Assembly (NCBI RefSeq): GCF_910592395.1
Contig: NC_088317.1
Coordinates: 1,426,001-1,490,000, forward strand
Direction of reading: 5' to 3'
Source: Lineus longissimus
Taxonomy: Eukaryota; Nemertea; Pilidiophora; Heteronemertea; Lineidae
Length of the DNA stretch: 64,000 bases
The notes beneath the pieces are model-generated. The model saw only the letters and a list, made by a program, of their open reading frames with translations. It ran no database searches and had not been told where the DNA came from. Positions within the stretch are counted from its first letter, which is position 1. Each line of letters starts with the position of its first letter. Shown piece by piece: positions 8,729 to 21,300 of the stretch. The position numbers and the translations under genes are program-made.

Positions 8729-11700
8729 ATGTCTGAGCCGCCACGCAAGAAAGCTAAGGTGAAGGAGGAGAAGGGAGGAGAAAGCAAACCTGTACTGGTA
8801 CAGAACAACATCGCTGGGCCAAGTAATGGCCAAGACTTCATGACCAAGGTAAGCTATTACAGGCCTGATGCAATGGTGGCAGACGCAAGTGAAGCGTGCC
8901 ACAATGCCTGTGTCCCTTGTTATCTTCTGTGGAAAGGCACTCGGGCTAGACTAGCCATATTGATCAAACTAGGCCCTGCGTCTCTCTGCCAGACACATGA
9001 ACCTTATGAAACTGCAGTATGTCAGAATCTGGCAGCACTGGTTCAAATATTAATTTGCAACCTAAACTTTTTCAGCTGACCAACTCCCGTCTTGGATGTG
9101 CGTCTTCCATTCTCCAGTTCAAGTTCAACAAGAAGAGAGTTCGTGTGATCTCGGAGTGTGAGGACTTCAGAGATGATCATGATGGTGTGGTGTACTGGAT
9201 GTCTAGGGATCAGAGGGTACAAGGTAGGTACTAGTGCTAGATGAATCCCACCATGTAATGACGGATGAGGTCAGGATGATCATGATGGTGTGGTGTACTG
9301 GATGTCTAGGGATCAGAGGGTACAAGGTAGGTACTAGTGCCAGATGAATCCCACCATGTAATGACGGATGAGGTCAGGATGATCATGATGGTGTGGTGTA
9401 CTGGATGTCTAGGGATCAGAGGGTACAAGGTAGGTACCAGTGCTAGATGAATCCCACCATGTAATGACGGATGAGGTCAGGATGATCATGATGGTGTGGT
9501 GTACTGGATGTCTAGGGATCAGAGGGTACAAGGTAGGTACTAGTGCTAGATGAATCCCACCATGTAATGACGGATGAGGTCAGGAACAACGTTGGATCAA
9601 ACACAGGCATCGCAGTTTTGTCTCTGGGTTCTCCCAATTGTTTATATTCATGCTTACATATACATGTATGTATGTATTTACATTTAAAATTTCTTTTCCA
9701 GACAATTGGGCCTTCTTGTATGCTCAGAAATTGGCACTACAGCTCGAGGTGCCACTCCATGTCTGTTTCTGCCTGGTACCGAAGTTCCTGGATGCCACAA
9801 TTCGACATTTCAGGTTCATGTTGAAAGGTCTCAGAGAGGTGGAGCAGGTAAGATGTTGGGAAGTCCTTTCCTCGGGTTATCTTCTTTGTATGTGAAACTG
9901 TTCTTATATGGACTGCTGTTCATCACTCTCTTGGCCAGTAAGATTTCGCATTTCTCATTTTAGGAATGTCAGAGCCAAGGCATATCATTTCACCTGCTCA
10001 CAGGATATGCCAGCGAAGTCTTGCCCAAATTCGTACGAGATCACAACATCGGAGGAGTTGTCACCGACTTCAGCCCTCTCCGTGGACCTCGTAAGTGGGT
10101 CGAAGATGTTCGAGAGGTGTTGCCAGATGATGTACCACTCTGTCAGGTATGGGGAGGTGATGCTAACAGGGGATCAGTTCATTGACTGGGCTGGGCATCA
10201 ACTTGGATCTAATATTAGATTCACACGTACCTAACCAACTTCTAATGCTATTTAGGAGGAAACCAGAGGCCGAGATGAAAACTACGTACTTGTAATTCTA
10301 AAGAGTAGCAGTGCCTTTTACATGATAAAGCACTCGACCTCTGAATCAATCTCATGATCTCTTGCGCAACATCAATAAATTTGGGGTTCTTGATGGTGCC
10401 TCTCAGACAGCCCAATGGAGCTCCTAAGCTCGATAAGTGACAGTTGTTTAGAGTGTTGCCTTTGAGTGATTACTTAACATTGCCACCAATTTGAGCTTAT
10501 TGTCATGTTCTTCAGGTAGATGCGCACAATATTGTCCCCTGTTGGATCGCATCCCCTAAACTGGAGTACGGAGCACGGACAATTCGCAAGAAAATTCATG
10601 AGCAGCTGCCGCTCTTCCTGACAGAGTTCCCGCCTATCATCAAGCATAAATATCTACCCAAGTCGAAGCCAGAGGTAAATCAACGTTTTAGGTTCTGCTC
10701 ACAGACTCGGAAGCAGCAGGCACCAGCCGTGATGTTGACATGACAGGGGGAAGGTGAATTGGGCTGCCCCTGGTTCGATTAGCTTTTAGATGAAAGTGTC
10801 CAGCCACAGCAGAATGTGCCCATGTCAAGTTTTAAAACTACCATGTCGGCGTGTGATTTTATTTCTGACTTGATTTCATCCGGTGTTTTCTTCCAGCCCA
10901 CAGACTGGGATGCTGCTGACGCCAGCCTCGAAGTCGACATGACGGTGGGGGAAGTGGATTGGGCTAATCCTGGTACGAAAAGTGCTCTATTAGAGCTGGA
11001 CGAGTTCTGCAAGAAGAGGTTGAAGTTCTTTGCAGCTGAGCGGAATAATCCCAACAAAGCAGTGGCATCCAATTTGTCACCTTGGATACACTTCGGTAGG
11101 TCCATCAGACTTATATTTTCGAAAATTTCACAAAACTGGTTTCGACTAGTGGTTGTGTCAGCGTGTCTTGATTGTTCCCAAATGTGTCCATCATTAGATT
11201 CAGGTTTTTGATACTCCTACCTAGTATACAACATATCTAGAGGCGGAGTATATTGAAAACCACTGGTGCCAGGATGAACTTTTTTCAGGCATTTCCATTG
11301 TCACACACTTGCAGTATTACATGTCAATCCCACTTGCTCAACTTCTAGGTCAAATATCAGTACAGAGGTGTATTTTGATAGTGAAACAGTTCAAAGGGAA
11401 GTTCAAGGAGTCAGTGGATTCTTACATAGAGGAGGCAATCATCAGAAGGGAGCTGTCGGATAACTTCTGCTATTATAACAAGAACTATGATTCCATTGAA
11501 GGTAGGTCTGTTGGTGTTTTTATCAGGTTCTCGAGTTTCTTGGAATGTTTGACAAAGTCAGTCACTTCCAAGGGTGGAATCAAGCTAGAGTCGCCCATTA
11601 CTATTATCTCCTGCAAGGGCATCTTACCTTGACGCACAGTGCATAAACCCACACCATCCAAATAGCAGGACAGCACCTGTATCATATGTCCTTTTTCAGG

Positions 11701-12811
11701 TGCATATGATTGGGCCAAGACGTCTCTGCAGATCCATGCAAAAGATAAAAGGGAAAAGATCTACACACAGAAACAGTTCGAGGAGGCGAAAACTCATGAC
11801 GATCTTTGGAACGCAGCTCAGGTATGTTGTTGCATGATAACTGAGTGCAGTATTTCTTGACAAGTGGAGGACACAAAATGTCCTAAACCTGCCTTTGGTT
11901 GGATAATTCTCGGCCAGCATTCGTCATAGAATCACTTGTGTCTCTATTCATACATCTAATGTACTATGTTGGATAATTTATACATCTTCTGACATCTCAA
12001 AGTACATGACAGTGACATTATCTGATTTGGCCACATGTGGGGCACTCTGAACCAGAAGAGTTACTCTGTCCGTCACTTCCCTCATACAGAGTTGAAGTTG
12101 ATCCAAAATGCACGAGGGGCTAGAATGTCCAAATTGTTGAGAAATGTTGTAGCCAGCATGTTGTGACCATTCATTGGAAGGCTCTTGATCACTGCTTCAG
12201 TACCAATCAGCAAAAGTCAATTCATTTGAATTATTTCAGATTCAGTTGGTAAGAGAAGGCAAGATGCATGGATTCCTGAGGATGTACTGGGCCAAGAAGA
12301 TTCTGGAATGGACACCGAGTCCCGAGGAAGCCCTCAGAATAGCAATCTACTTGAATGATCGATTCTCACTGGATGGGAGGGATCCCAATGGCTTTGTTGG
12401 TAAGCTTAGACAAGCCTGTCTGTTTTTTTGCCTTTGAAAATAAAATCCAGCAGAAAAGAAAATCTTAATAAAATTGCTGTCAAAGGGTGGTCAGAATCCC
12501 AATAGAGCGCTCACCAAAGTTGCGAGTTCACAAAGGCCTGAACTATAAACATAGCTGCAAATATTTAGGGTATGCTTTGTGATTGTTGTGTGATGTCAGG
12601 GAGATTTCAAATAATTCTGTCTGAAATGCTGTCAATGTCTCTTTCTGAATTTTACCTTTCAGGTTGCGCTTGGTCTATATGTGGCATACATGACCAAGGT
12701 TGGGCTGAAAGAGCTGTGTTCGGGAAAATACGCTACATGAACTACAAGGGCTGCCAGAGGAAATTCAAAGTGGACGAGTTCGTGAAGAAATATGGAGCAA
12801 AGAAATACTGA
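8729..12811 (+). CDS. phr: Class II CPD photolyase (deoxyribodipyrimidine photo-lyase)
   Basis: Repairs UV-induced cyclobutane pyrimidine dimers using blue light and reduced FAD. There are ten coding exons: 8729-8848, 9076-9223, 9702-9847, 9964-10146, 10516-10674, 10897-11095, 11349-11501, 11700-11821, 12240-12399 and 12663-12811. All have GT-AG introns and matching phases, giving 512 aa, a normal length for the family. A basic PPRKKAKVK tract at residues 4-12 is a likely nuclear signal. The N-terminal antenna fold begins with [20 protein letters not shown]. The class II FAD domain follows, with [53 protein letters not shown] and RYMNYKGC, all hallmark segments. The start is the Met before the basic tract. 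A 103-bp tandem repeat spans the exon 2 donor, and intron 5 holds a relic of exon 6. Confidence 0.96.
9172..9583 (+). repeat. 103-bp x4 tandem duplication of an exon end and splice donor
   Basis: The unit begins GATGATCATGATGGTGTGGT and recurs at 9172, 9275, 9378 and 9481 with a period of exactly 103 bp. Each copy carries the last 52 bp of photolyase exon 2, its GTAGGT donor and about 50 bp of intron. The four donors are at 9224, 9327, 9430 and 9533. Only the first keeps the frame: reading through it meets a stop (GGT AGG TAC TAG). Confidence 0.95.
10700..10785 (+). pseudogene. Degenerate duplicate of photolyase exon 6 in intron 5
   Basis: This intronic stretch aligns with the start of exon 6 (about 10899-10984). 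The paired segments include CACAGACTCGG against CACAGACTGGG, GTTGACATGACAGGGGGAAG against GTCGACATGACGGTGGGGGA, and GAATTGGGCTGCCCCTGGTT against GGATTGGGCTAATCCTGGTA. Point changes and small indels break the frame, so it is a dead copy. Confidence 0.75.
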
Positions 12812-15394
12812 AGGACTGTTTTGGAGGACTTGTATAAATTCAGTCAAACTGTTCAATGGATCTCAGGGATTAGTGGGAATATACATTCACAATAGTAGTG
12901 TCTTGCGAAGTCGGGGTACGACTACCTGTGAGCTCTACTAGCTGTTCATTGTGATCACAGTGTGTGGGCATTAAAAATATCAAAACTTGAATCAAATATT
13001 TACTTGATTTGGATGAGCGATCTACCAGTACTTGCATTATACATGTCAACATTCTAACCTTTACACCCCCTTTTCCTTGTACGAACTCTTCCAGCTAATG
13101 CATTGGAACAGTCCACTTCAGAAAATTGAGGGTGGAAAGATTAAAAGTACATGTAACCTGGCTTTGTTTATTACATTGATCTGTTTTGTAAGCATTTACA
13201 CGGTACTTTTTAATAAAACCACTATGTGTAACTGTTTCAGTTTTCTTTTTCTTTTGACTATAATTGGTTTTAAGGGATTATACTCCAGCCTTCTGGATGT
13301 GACATTGTCCTCAGAGGACCGAATCAAGATCAATGCTAAGCATAAGGTAAAATAGAGGAAAGCTAACTTCCTGAGCATGTGAATGGAGGACAGTGGCAGG
13401 GATCAAGCTTTCCCCATTCTATTTTAAACGGCGAGCCTCTGAGGTGTCCAGCTGAGACAATGACGAGGCTTCAGACTGACCTCAAAAAGTTTGAAGTGAT
13501 CAGGAGAATGAGACGTGAAGAGACTACAGAACCTGGACGTAGAGACAATGTCACGGTTACTTGGGACCACTGCTGGCCCTATGCGCTCTTGAAGATGGTC
13601 ACATCCTGGCCATGCAGATATTTCACATGTGCTGGGAACAACACCAGAGGTATACAGGAGTCGTTTCAATGGTCAGGCTGGGCCTGTTTGCAAGAGCACT
13701 GTGAGATAGAAGCTCTACCAAAGGCAGAATGGCCCTGATGTGAGACACATGGGTTGTGTCAGGTACATCCCAGAGGTACATGAGTTGTCTCATAGGTCAG
13801 GTTGTCCCTGTTTTCAAGTACACAGTGAGATAGAAGCTGTCCCAAAGGCAGAATGACCCTGATGCGAGGCACATGGGTTGTATCAGGTACATCCCAGAGG
13901 TACATGAGTTGTCTCATAGGTCAGGTTGTCCCTGTTTTCAAGTACACAGTGAGATAGAAGCTCTACCAAAGGCAGAAAGCTTGTGTGGCTGTCTGAAATA
14001 CATGAGCTGCTTCACCTACATGATCGAGCTACAAGTAGCTGTACCTTGGTAGCCTACTTGAGTACATGGAAGCTGCTTGAGTTGAAAGTCTCTGGTCTGG
14101 TCTGTTTTCAAGTGCACCACAAGATAGCTCTACCATTGGCACAAGGCTCCAGGTGTTGTCCGAGGTACAGGAGTTACCCTGTGCTGTAAGTAGATTACTT
14201 GACTTATCTCCGTGGCAAGATTGAAGCTACCTGATGCTGCAAGGTTACTCAGACTCTCTCAGCCAGAAGGATAGGAACTAATGTACACCAAACACAGATG
14301 AGTTAGCCGCTTCAGGCTCATCCTAAAGGGTGTTCTGCAATGAATACAGCAGCTGTCTCATTGTCCTCTTGAAGACGGTCACAACCAGACCATAGAGACA
14401 AAGTCACATGGAATGGGGAAACATCACCGTCATACACCTTTCTCAAACCAATGGGCTTGCTGTTGGTCTCAAAAGGACTTTGGTTCAAAATCAGTGTGTG
14501 GTCTCAATATGGCAACTACATGTAGATGCGTCTCTCGCCAGCTCTACTAGGCTTGTCCAGAAAGGAAGATTTATCACACAATAAATTAAAACAAAGAAAA
14601 AGGTTTTTCACTAAGACATTTATAAATAAACATTTACCAATATGTATCAGCACATTGTAATTATCACAATATAACTATCAAGTTATTGTACACATCACAG
14701 ACATTACCTGATAGATCAGAGAAATGGAAGAGGCAACAGGTAAGTTAGTGTAAACAAATATAATGCATAAGGCTTTTCAAAATGGTCAGCACTAAAATCT
14801 GCCAAGCAATCAAATGTAGAGTTTAAAATTATAATGTAACATACTGTAACATGTGCTATTTATCCAGTTGACGGGCACCTTTACAAAAGGCCCATCTTAC
14901 ATGTAATAGCAAAAATATTCAAGGCTCGGTATTGTATTTTGGTCCCTATGTGTAACAGACGCGCGTCGACCAGCTAACTGGCGTCAGCATGGTATTTTCT
15001 AACAAAAATGGATAGAAACTAAGTGTACATTCTACATTAAATCTACTCATCTAATATTTCAGTGAACTTCCTACCCTCAGTCGGTATCGAAGAATGGATG
15101 CATCATCAAGTCAGACATATTATTCCAGGCCCTTTGTCCCCATGTCATCAGCCCGAGTCTAGCTCACTGATTTACACCGGACTTATCGATAAGAAATTAA
15201 AAGGTTCCTTTTCACTGCCTGAGAAAATGTAATATGTTTTGGAAATGTTATAAATGTAGCAAACCCTGTTTCCTGGTTTATTTTGGAGATCATTGAGTAC
15301 AGCACCCTCGCCGAAATACAACCCATGTGAAAATAAGCCATTATAGAGAAATACAAGAATACCCACTCTATTCAAGGGCACCGAACTGGTTCAA
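12812..15394. other. Convergent intergenic region between photolyase and transporter
   Basis: This is the 3' side of both genes. The photolyase stop is at 12811 and the minus-strand transporter stop at 15395. Apart from tandem and dispersed repeats at 13.7-14.2 kb I see no gene; the short ORFs here are repeat by-products. Confidence 0.6.
13695..13980. repeat. 125-bp tandem repeat, about 2.3 copies
   Basis: GAGATAGAAGCT recurs at 13702, 13827 and 13951, within a unit carrying CAGGTTGTCCCTGTTTTCAA and CCAGAGGTACATGAGTTGTC. A diverged further copy (CTGTTTTCAAGTGCACCA) lies at about 14100. The core matches the 85-bp satellite at 7.3-7.7 kb. Confidence 0.8.
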
Positions 15395-18313
15395 TCAATC
15401 AATCCCATTCTGAACAGTCCCATTTTTATGATCTGATTCACCCTGATGACAGGGTTGAGTTGGAGTGTCCGCTCTCAGATGGACACCTTCCTCTCCAGAT
15501 CTCTCCTTGGTCTCTTTCTGGCGTCGCATTTGGTATGCGAGCGGGATTCGTTCGCAGAATATCAATATGGAGGCCAAGATGAAGAAACCTCCGCACGTTC
15601 GGAAGGACATGTCGTAGCTACCAGTCACATCACGTAATTTACCTGAAAGATGATAATATTTTGTTACTGAAGTTAATGATAGAGCTGGGAGTGGGCCTCC
15701 AGGAAAGTGAAACAACTGAGCAGAAAGAGACCTGGTCACCGGAGCAATTGAAAAACAAGGATGGAGCAAGGCGTTTCAAACCAAACTGAGTATGAGAGGC
15801 TCGGATCAGCTCTGCTTTAAGCCTATTGAACTTATGCTGCAGTTGTAGCTCAATGTTTTGAAGCATGATATGAAGAACGCCCTACACAACTCACCTAATA
15901 TCAGCGGCTCCCCCAGGCTCATGAGGCCATACAGCAACAACATGATTCCCCACGCTCTCGAGAGATGTTCACGTCCAAGGAGATCAACGAGAGACACACA
16001 TACCATCGTCATGTAGAAGCCACCAAAGATCCCAAAGAACATACTATAGATGAGAAACTCTGTAAATGTCTGTGTCAATGGACAGAGGAGACTATTGATC
16101 CCAACTAACAGCATGGATATTGCTAACAGACGATACCTTCCGATATATTTTTGGACCAGCGCAATATCTGCAATACAACCCATTGCGATTCGTGCGATGA
16201 GATCTGTTATACCAGTCGCTGATAACAGTAATGCTCGTTGACTATCCGATATATTCAAATCCTTTGCCCGGGCGGGTACGTAACGATACTGCCCTATGTA
16301 GGCAAAATTCGAACAAGTACAACTTAATGCAAATAAGAGGAATACTGGGTTTTTCAAAAGTTTGAAATCTATGAATCCGGTGAGACACTTTTTCCAGATA
16401 TCAGCACTGCAGCATTTCGATCTTTTGGAATGACCGTCTTGAAATGTTTGATCAGAATGCTGAGATGATGCTGCCACCTGGTGGTCAGTGATTGTAACGT
16501 TCTGCGTCGAGGTGAAAAGATCACCATTACTGGCATAGATAAACGTCTCGTACTGTGGTGCCAGGTGGCGTAAACTCTTATTCTTACTAAGGAACAAATC
16601 TGGTTTATCTGGAAGTTTTTTCAAAGACGAATATATCCCCTCATCGTTGATGATATACTCCTTGTAAATATTGGGAGCAGAAGTCACACAGTGGTTACCA
16701 TTTGATGTTGCGGAATGTTTTGTTTTCAATTCTGGGGTACGATCGATTGACTTAGTTACTCCTCTTGGACACAAACGCACATCTGAGACATCGTGTTTCA
16801 ATTCTGTTCCACCCTCCAAGTATTTTCCATCTAACATAGGCTTCTCACAAGAATCAGTCTCAGACTCCACAGTCACTTTCAAATTTCGCTTCCGTTTTTT
16901 GTAGTAACTTGTCGGACGTAATAAAGCACCAGCTAGCGTGATATTGAACATAATTCCCGCAAGAAATATCAGAGCACCACGTATAGAGTAATGGTCGATT
17001 AGCAGTGTTACCAGTGGAGGGAGAATGAACTGCCCTGCGCTGCTCCCAGCCAGAGAGATTGAGTTGGCCAGGGCTAGACGGCCCTTGAAGTAATATCCCA
17101 CCATGATGATGGTTGGTCCATAGGTGAGGGAGGCACCAACACCTGAAAATATTAATGAGTTTAGACTGTAGAAACTGTGCAGTCAAATAAGCTCAATGAC
17201 ATCAATGCCTCTAACCTTAAAGGCTTACACTGTCCATGCTCATTGATTGTTCTTGTGGCACAGGTAAATAGAAATAAACATACCGAATATGACTCCTGCT
17301 GTGGCAATCAAGAAGCCGAGGTCATAGGCGAAGGCACTGAGCAGAAGTGCCACTGCCTGGAGGAGGCCCCCTATCATCACAGTCACCCGGCTGCTGAAAT
17401 GGTCACTCAAGATGTTGGCTAGGGGCGCTGAAAGAAAGAAATCTATACAGTTATAATGTCATTTAAGGCCCCCCAAACGAAAATCACGATTGCATGCAAT
17501 AAAAAATGTTTCTTTGAATGGTGATCGCAGGTGCTTGCAACAAAATTTTCCATTTTATGAGCAATTTGGTGATAGGAACTACCACTGTAGATTGCAGGGT
17601 GACTGGGCAGCCAATGGCTTTGTAATAATGCCCTTAATTATGCCATTGTCCCTTTAAAACATGACGAACCAGTAATCTACATGCAGCTTAGAACTCAACA
17701 ACAGGTTGATTAGTTTTACAAATACATGTATGTGACTTACAGATGAAGTTGAGGACGAGTTGCATTATGCCCGCTATCCAGGCCGTCATGGAGGAAGTGA
17801 GTTGAAGCAATTCCTGGATCTCTACAAACAAGATTCCGAAAGTCTTGAGGTAGCCAACCAGAATAGTGTGCATCAAGAAGCTACCTGAAAGATATAGCAG
17901 GCAAGCTAAGTATCAACGATTGATGCTGTGTTACAACTGAGCTACAATACGTCTCTTACGACAAATTTTTAAAAAAGAAATCCATACACCATGACCATGT
18001 TGTATTTTCCTGCAATCTGCATGGCCTGGTGGAATAATTCTGCCCCGCCAAACATGCAAGACCAGGCTTAGCTTAATGTTTAACAATAGCATTGTCAATT
18101 TCTTCCCAATAAGATGCCCCCCCCCTCTGGATCCATGCCCCTGATTGCCCAATCCTTACCGAGAACAATCATCCATGCCCAACCCGTATCATACGGAATG
18201 GAGTCAACAATTTCTTCAGCCTCCTCAACAGCATGACCTTCATTGTGACCTTGAACCTCGTCCTTCTTCGGCTCCATCACACACCCTCGGCAGTCAAAAG
18301 CGGTTTTCGACAA
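15395..18313 (-). CDS. Monocarboxylate transporter-like protein (SLC16/MCT family)
   Basis: A major-facilitator membrane transporter, likely plasma-membrane, moving monocarboxylates or related solutes; the substrate is not deducible. Five coding exons on the minus strand are 18313-18160, 17884-17741, 17427-17284, 17142-15895 and 15642-15395, joined in phase 1 throughout, giving 645 aa. The MCT signature before TM1 is present (DTGWAWMIVLGSF), as is the second family motif (YYFKGRLALANSISLAGSSA). About six helices come before a cytosolic loop of roughly 175 residues and about six after. The C-terminal half ends with the typical GKLRDVTGSYDMSFRTCGG before the last helix. The tail is hydrophilic. 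The central loop is long for the family. The start Met precedes an acidic N-terminal tail, as in other MCTs. Confidence 0.92.
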
Positions 18314-21300
18314 AATAGCATCTCCATATTTCAGTGAGATGCTTCATTCTGGACCAGGTTACTGAAATTCACAGTAAATTTGATTAGGTTTAAGAAGAAA
18401 GGCATCCAGCATCAACCATGCATGACCAAGAGCAGTGAAAAAGACATGAGGCAGGCACTCTAAACATCAGCGTGGATTTGTTACATACCCCTCAGCTCAC
18501 TGAGCTACAATCAATGAAAGTTACTTATCATGACATAACTGACATTGAAATTTTGAAATTCCTAAATCCACGTCAGGTTCATTCCGATTAAGATATTTTA
18601 TATTGATTCGTTATCCATTTTTATGTAATGAAATCAATTCAAATAAATAAATGACCTGATGAGATAAAGAAAGGTCAGAAATTATTTTTAGTAGCAATAT
18701 CAATCTTGCATTTTAGTTGATAAAGAGATCAATTATCATACTTTTTTGTACTTTTACCCAGACTTCGTACGTAGATCCGGCTTTCAAAACAATGGGTCCA
18801 AGATAAGAAATGTCATTTATTTAGGCCTTCATGAGGCCATACTTACCTCCAGGCTTCTTTCTTTCTTACTTGGGAATACAAAAATTTCACCCACAAAACT
18901 ATGTCGGGGTTGGGTCAAGAAAAGAGAAATGTGTTCCTCTACCAATGTCCATGTTTCAAATTTCCAACAGGAATGAATACATGATAGTAGGCCTTCCGCC
19001 TATATAGGCCTATACCAACAAAAAACAAAAAAATATAAAAAAAACTTATGCCAATAAACCAATGATTTATTAACCCAGGCCGAGTTGGTAGGCCGAGTTG
19101 TCAGTTGTTAATAGGCAGAGTGACACTCCACTGCGGGCGGACAATCACCATGATCACTAGATCACTGAATTCACGAGAAACTCATACGAAAATTACCCCA
19201 AAGAAACACAAAAGAAACTTACCAAAATACACTGCTGTGATTGTCTGTTTATTGAATATTCAGCACACAAAGGTTCAGAACAATGTATGATCTTTTTGTG
19301 TCTTTCTACGATGTTTTACGAAAGACCAAAAACACGACATCTCTGTTGAAAACGTAAACAACGACCAGCTGTTTGACGAGTTGTGGTCGTCGGTAAAATT
19401 CTGTCCTCGCCGGAGGACTTTGAAGACACTTTTTACTTAGGGTTCCAGGGTGCGGGGTTTTGGATGTGCGAGGAAGCTTTTGATGAAGCGGAGACTGGTG
19501 TTGTAAGCATCATTCCTAGGACAAGTGAAGCCGGCCGGTAACTACTCTTCAGATCTTGGAACCAGACTATTGTCCACATCATGTGAAAGACTTACAGACC
19601 TGGTCTTCAGAGACCATGAAGCGTTACTCCTTTTTATTCTGTCATGATGTGACGTCTTCCAACACCAACCGCTGCAGGATGTGAAAAGGCCTTCTCACTC
19701 GACAGCAACTGTAACACCAGGACAGCCCGACATAAAATAGCAAGTTCTCCTATAGAAAGTAGGAAAGAGACAATATTTCCATCAAAACATTGGACTTTTT
19801 ATTCATTTTCAATCGGCTCACTCTTTTTTATATAACATAAACCTTTGGCTACAATTATATAAAGTTCACAGCATTTACAGTCGAGTGTTATTCAGCCAAA
19901 TGAGAGTGACAAAACAATTAAACTAAGATTGCCAAGACAAGACCAAGATCGCTTCTACATCATCCTCATGTATGTACACAAATGTCTTGGCTCAGTGGCG
20001 CAAAAGACTAAAGACGGCCAATCCTGTCAGGCCTAAAATTTCTCTTACATACTTTAAGATGTGCAATGTCACAGTTCAGCTTCTATGTATATTACATGAA
20101 TAATATGAATTTGAACCTTCTGGGCGCTGGCAGGGGCAAGCTGTGTTCTCCCAGTGGCACAAAACTGGCTAACCTCCTCGTAACTAACAGGAACCCATAC
20201 CAGTATTCCGAGGACCAAGGAAATCTAAACCTTGTTGGTTTCATTTTCCCATATCAAAAGAGCTGCAATACATTTACAAATAAATGTTGTGACACTACAT
20301 TGCCCAGTTACAACCCATTCATTCAGGTTTGAGCCAGGCCTACACGAAATTTCTGTCTACCAATTGATGTCATATGAATGAGGCATATAAACACTTCTTA
20401 GTCCTTGCCAGCCCTCACATGTTCAAACTCAATACCAAAGCATCAATCATGCTTTTTGGTTATTAGATTATAAACATCAACGATATGGCCGACATATTTT
20501 TTGCTATTCACAAAGCTACATATAAAGCACATTGCAAGCGATAAGCTTTATTTTGCATTTTTTACACGTCCGAAAAGAATCCCCAAGTCTAGGATGCCAA
20601 AGCAGGGACAGTGTTGAAGATTTTGAAAGGAACTTCTGATTTTAGTGGTAACATGAGGGTTTCATTTACAAGAGGCCTGTATACAATGAGCAGAAGCCAG
20701 GTGGCCCAGATGAAGTTTTACCAAGTCACCAATAGGTGCTCTGCCATCAGAGTATAAATTAACACTATTTACGCTTGTAAGAAGGATAATTTTGCGCAAG
20801 CCAAACCAGACTAAGTACCCTAACTGCAAATACAATAACATGTATATAAGCAATTGTACCACCCAGCTCTTGCCTAAAGTCCCCCTTCAAACCTTGTCAG
20901 GTTGCTTCCAGGACATAAAACCTAACAGTTGAACAATCGATTTTGTGTTGATTATAATCACCCTCCCATGACTCTCGGACAAAATGAATGGGAATATGTG
21001 TAAACATCAACCGCAAAACATTACCTAGTTTTTCAGGCGAGATGCATGCGAAATGGCCATACATGATACAAATGTTACACACAATAGAAAATAGAAAAGT
21101 CTGGCTAATAAAAATGCCCCTTTGGAACATCTATGATAAATATCTGACACTAAGAATGAAAGTCATGAGTGTGTGTGGATGGAAACGAATTAGCATATGG
21201 TCTTAATTACAATCTCTACTTAATTATGCATTAACAGCAACTTCGGTTCAATATATTACACATACAAAGCATCAATAGGTTTTTTCAAACACGCTGAAGC

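Noticed and set aside
13379-13738. 119-residue plus-strand ORF downstream of the photolyase
   Set aside because: It runs into the 125-bp repeat, has no splice context and no recognisable domain.
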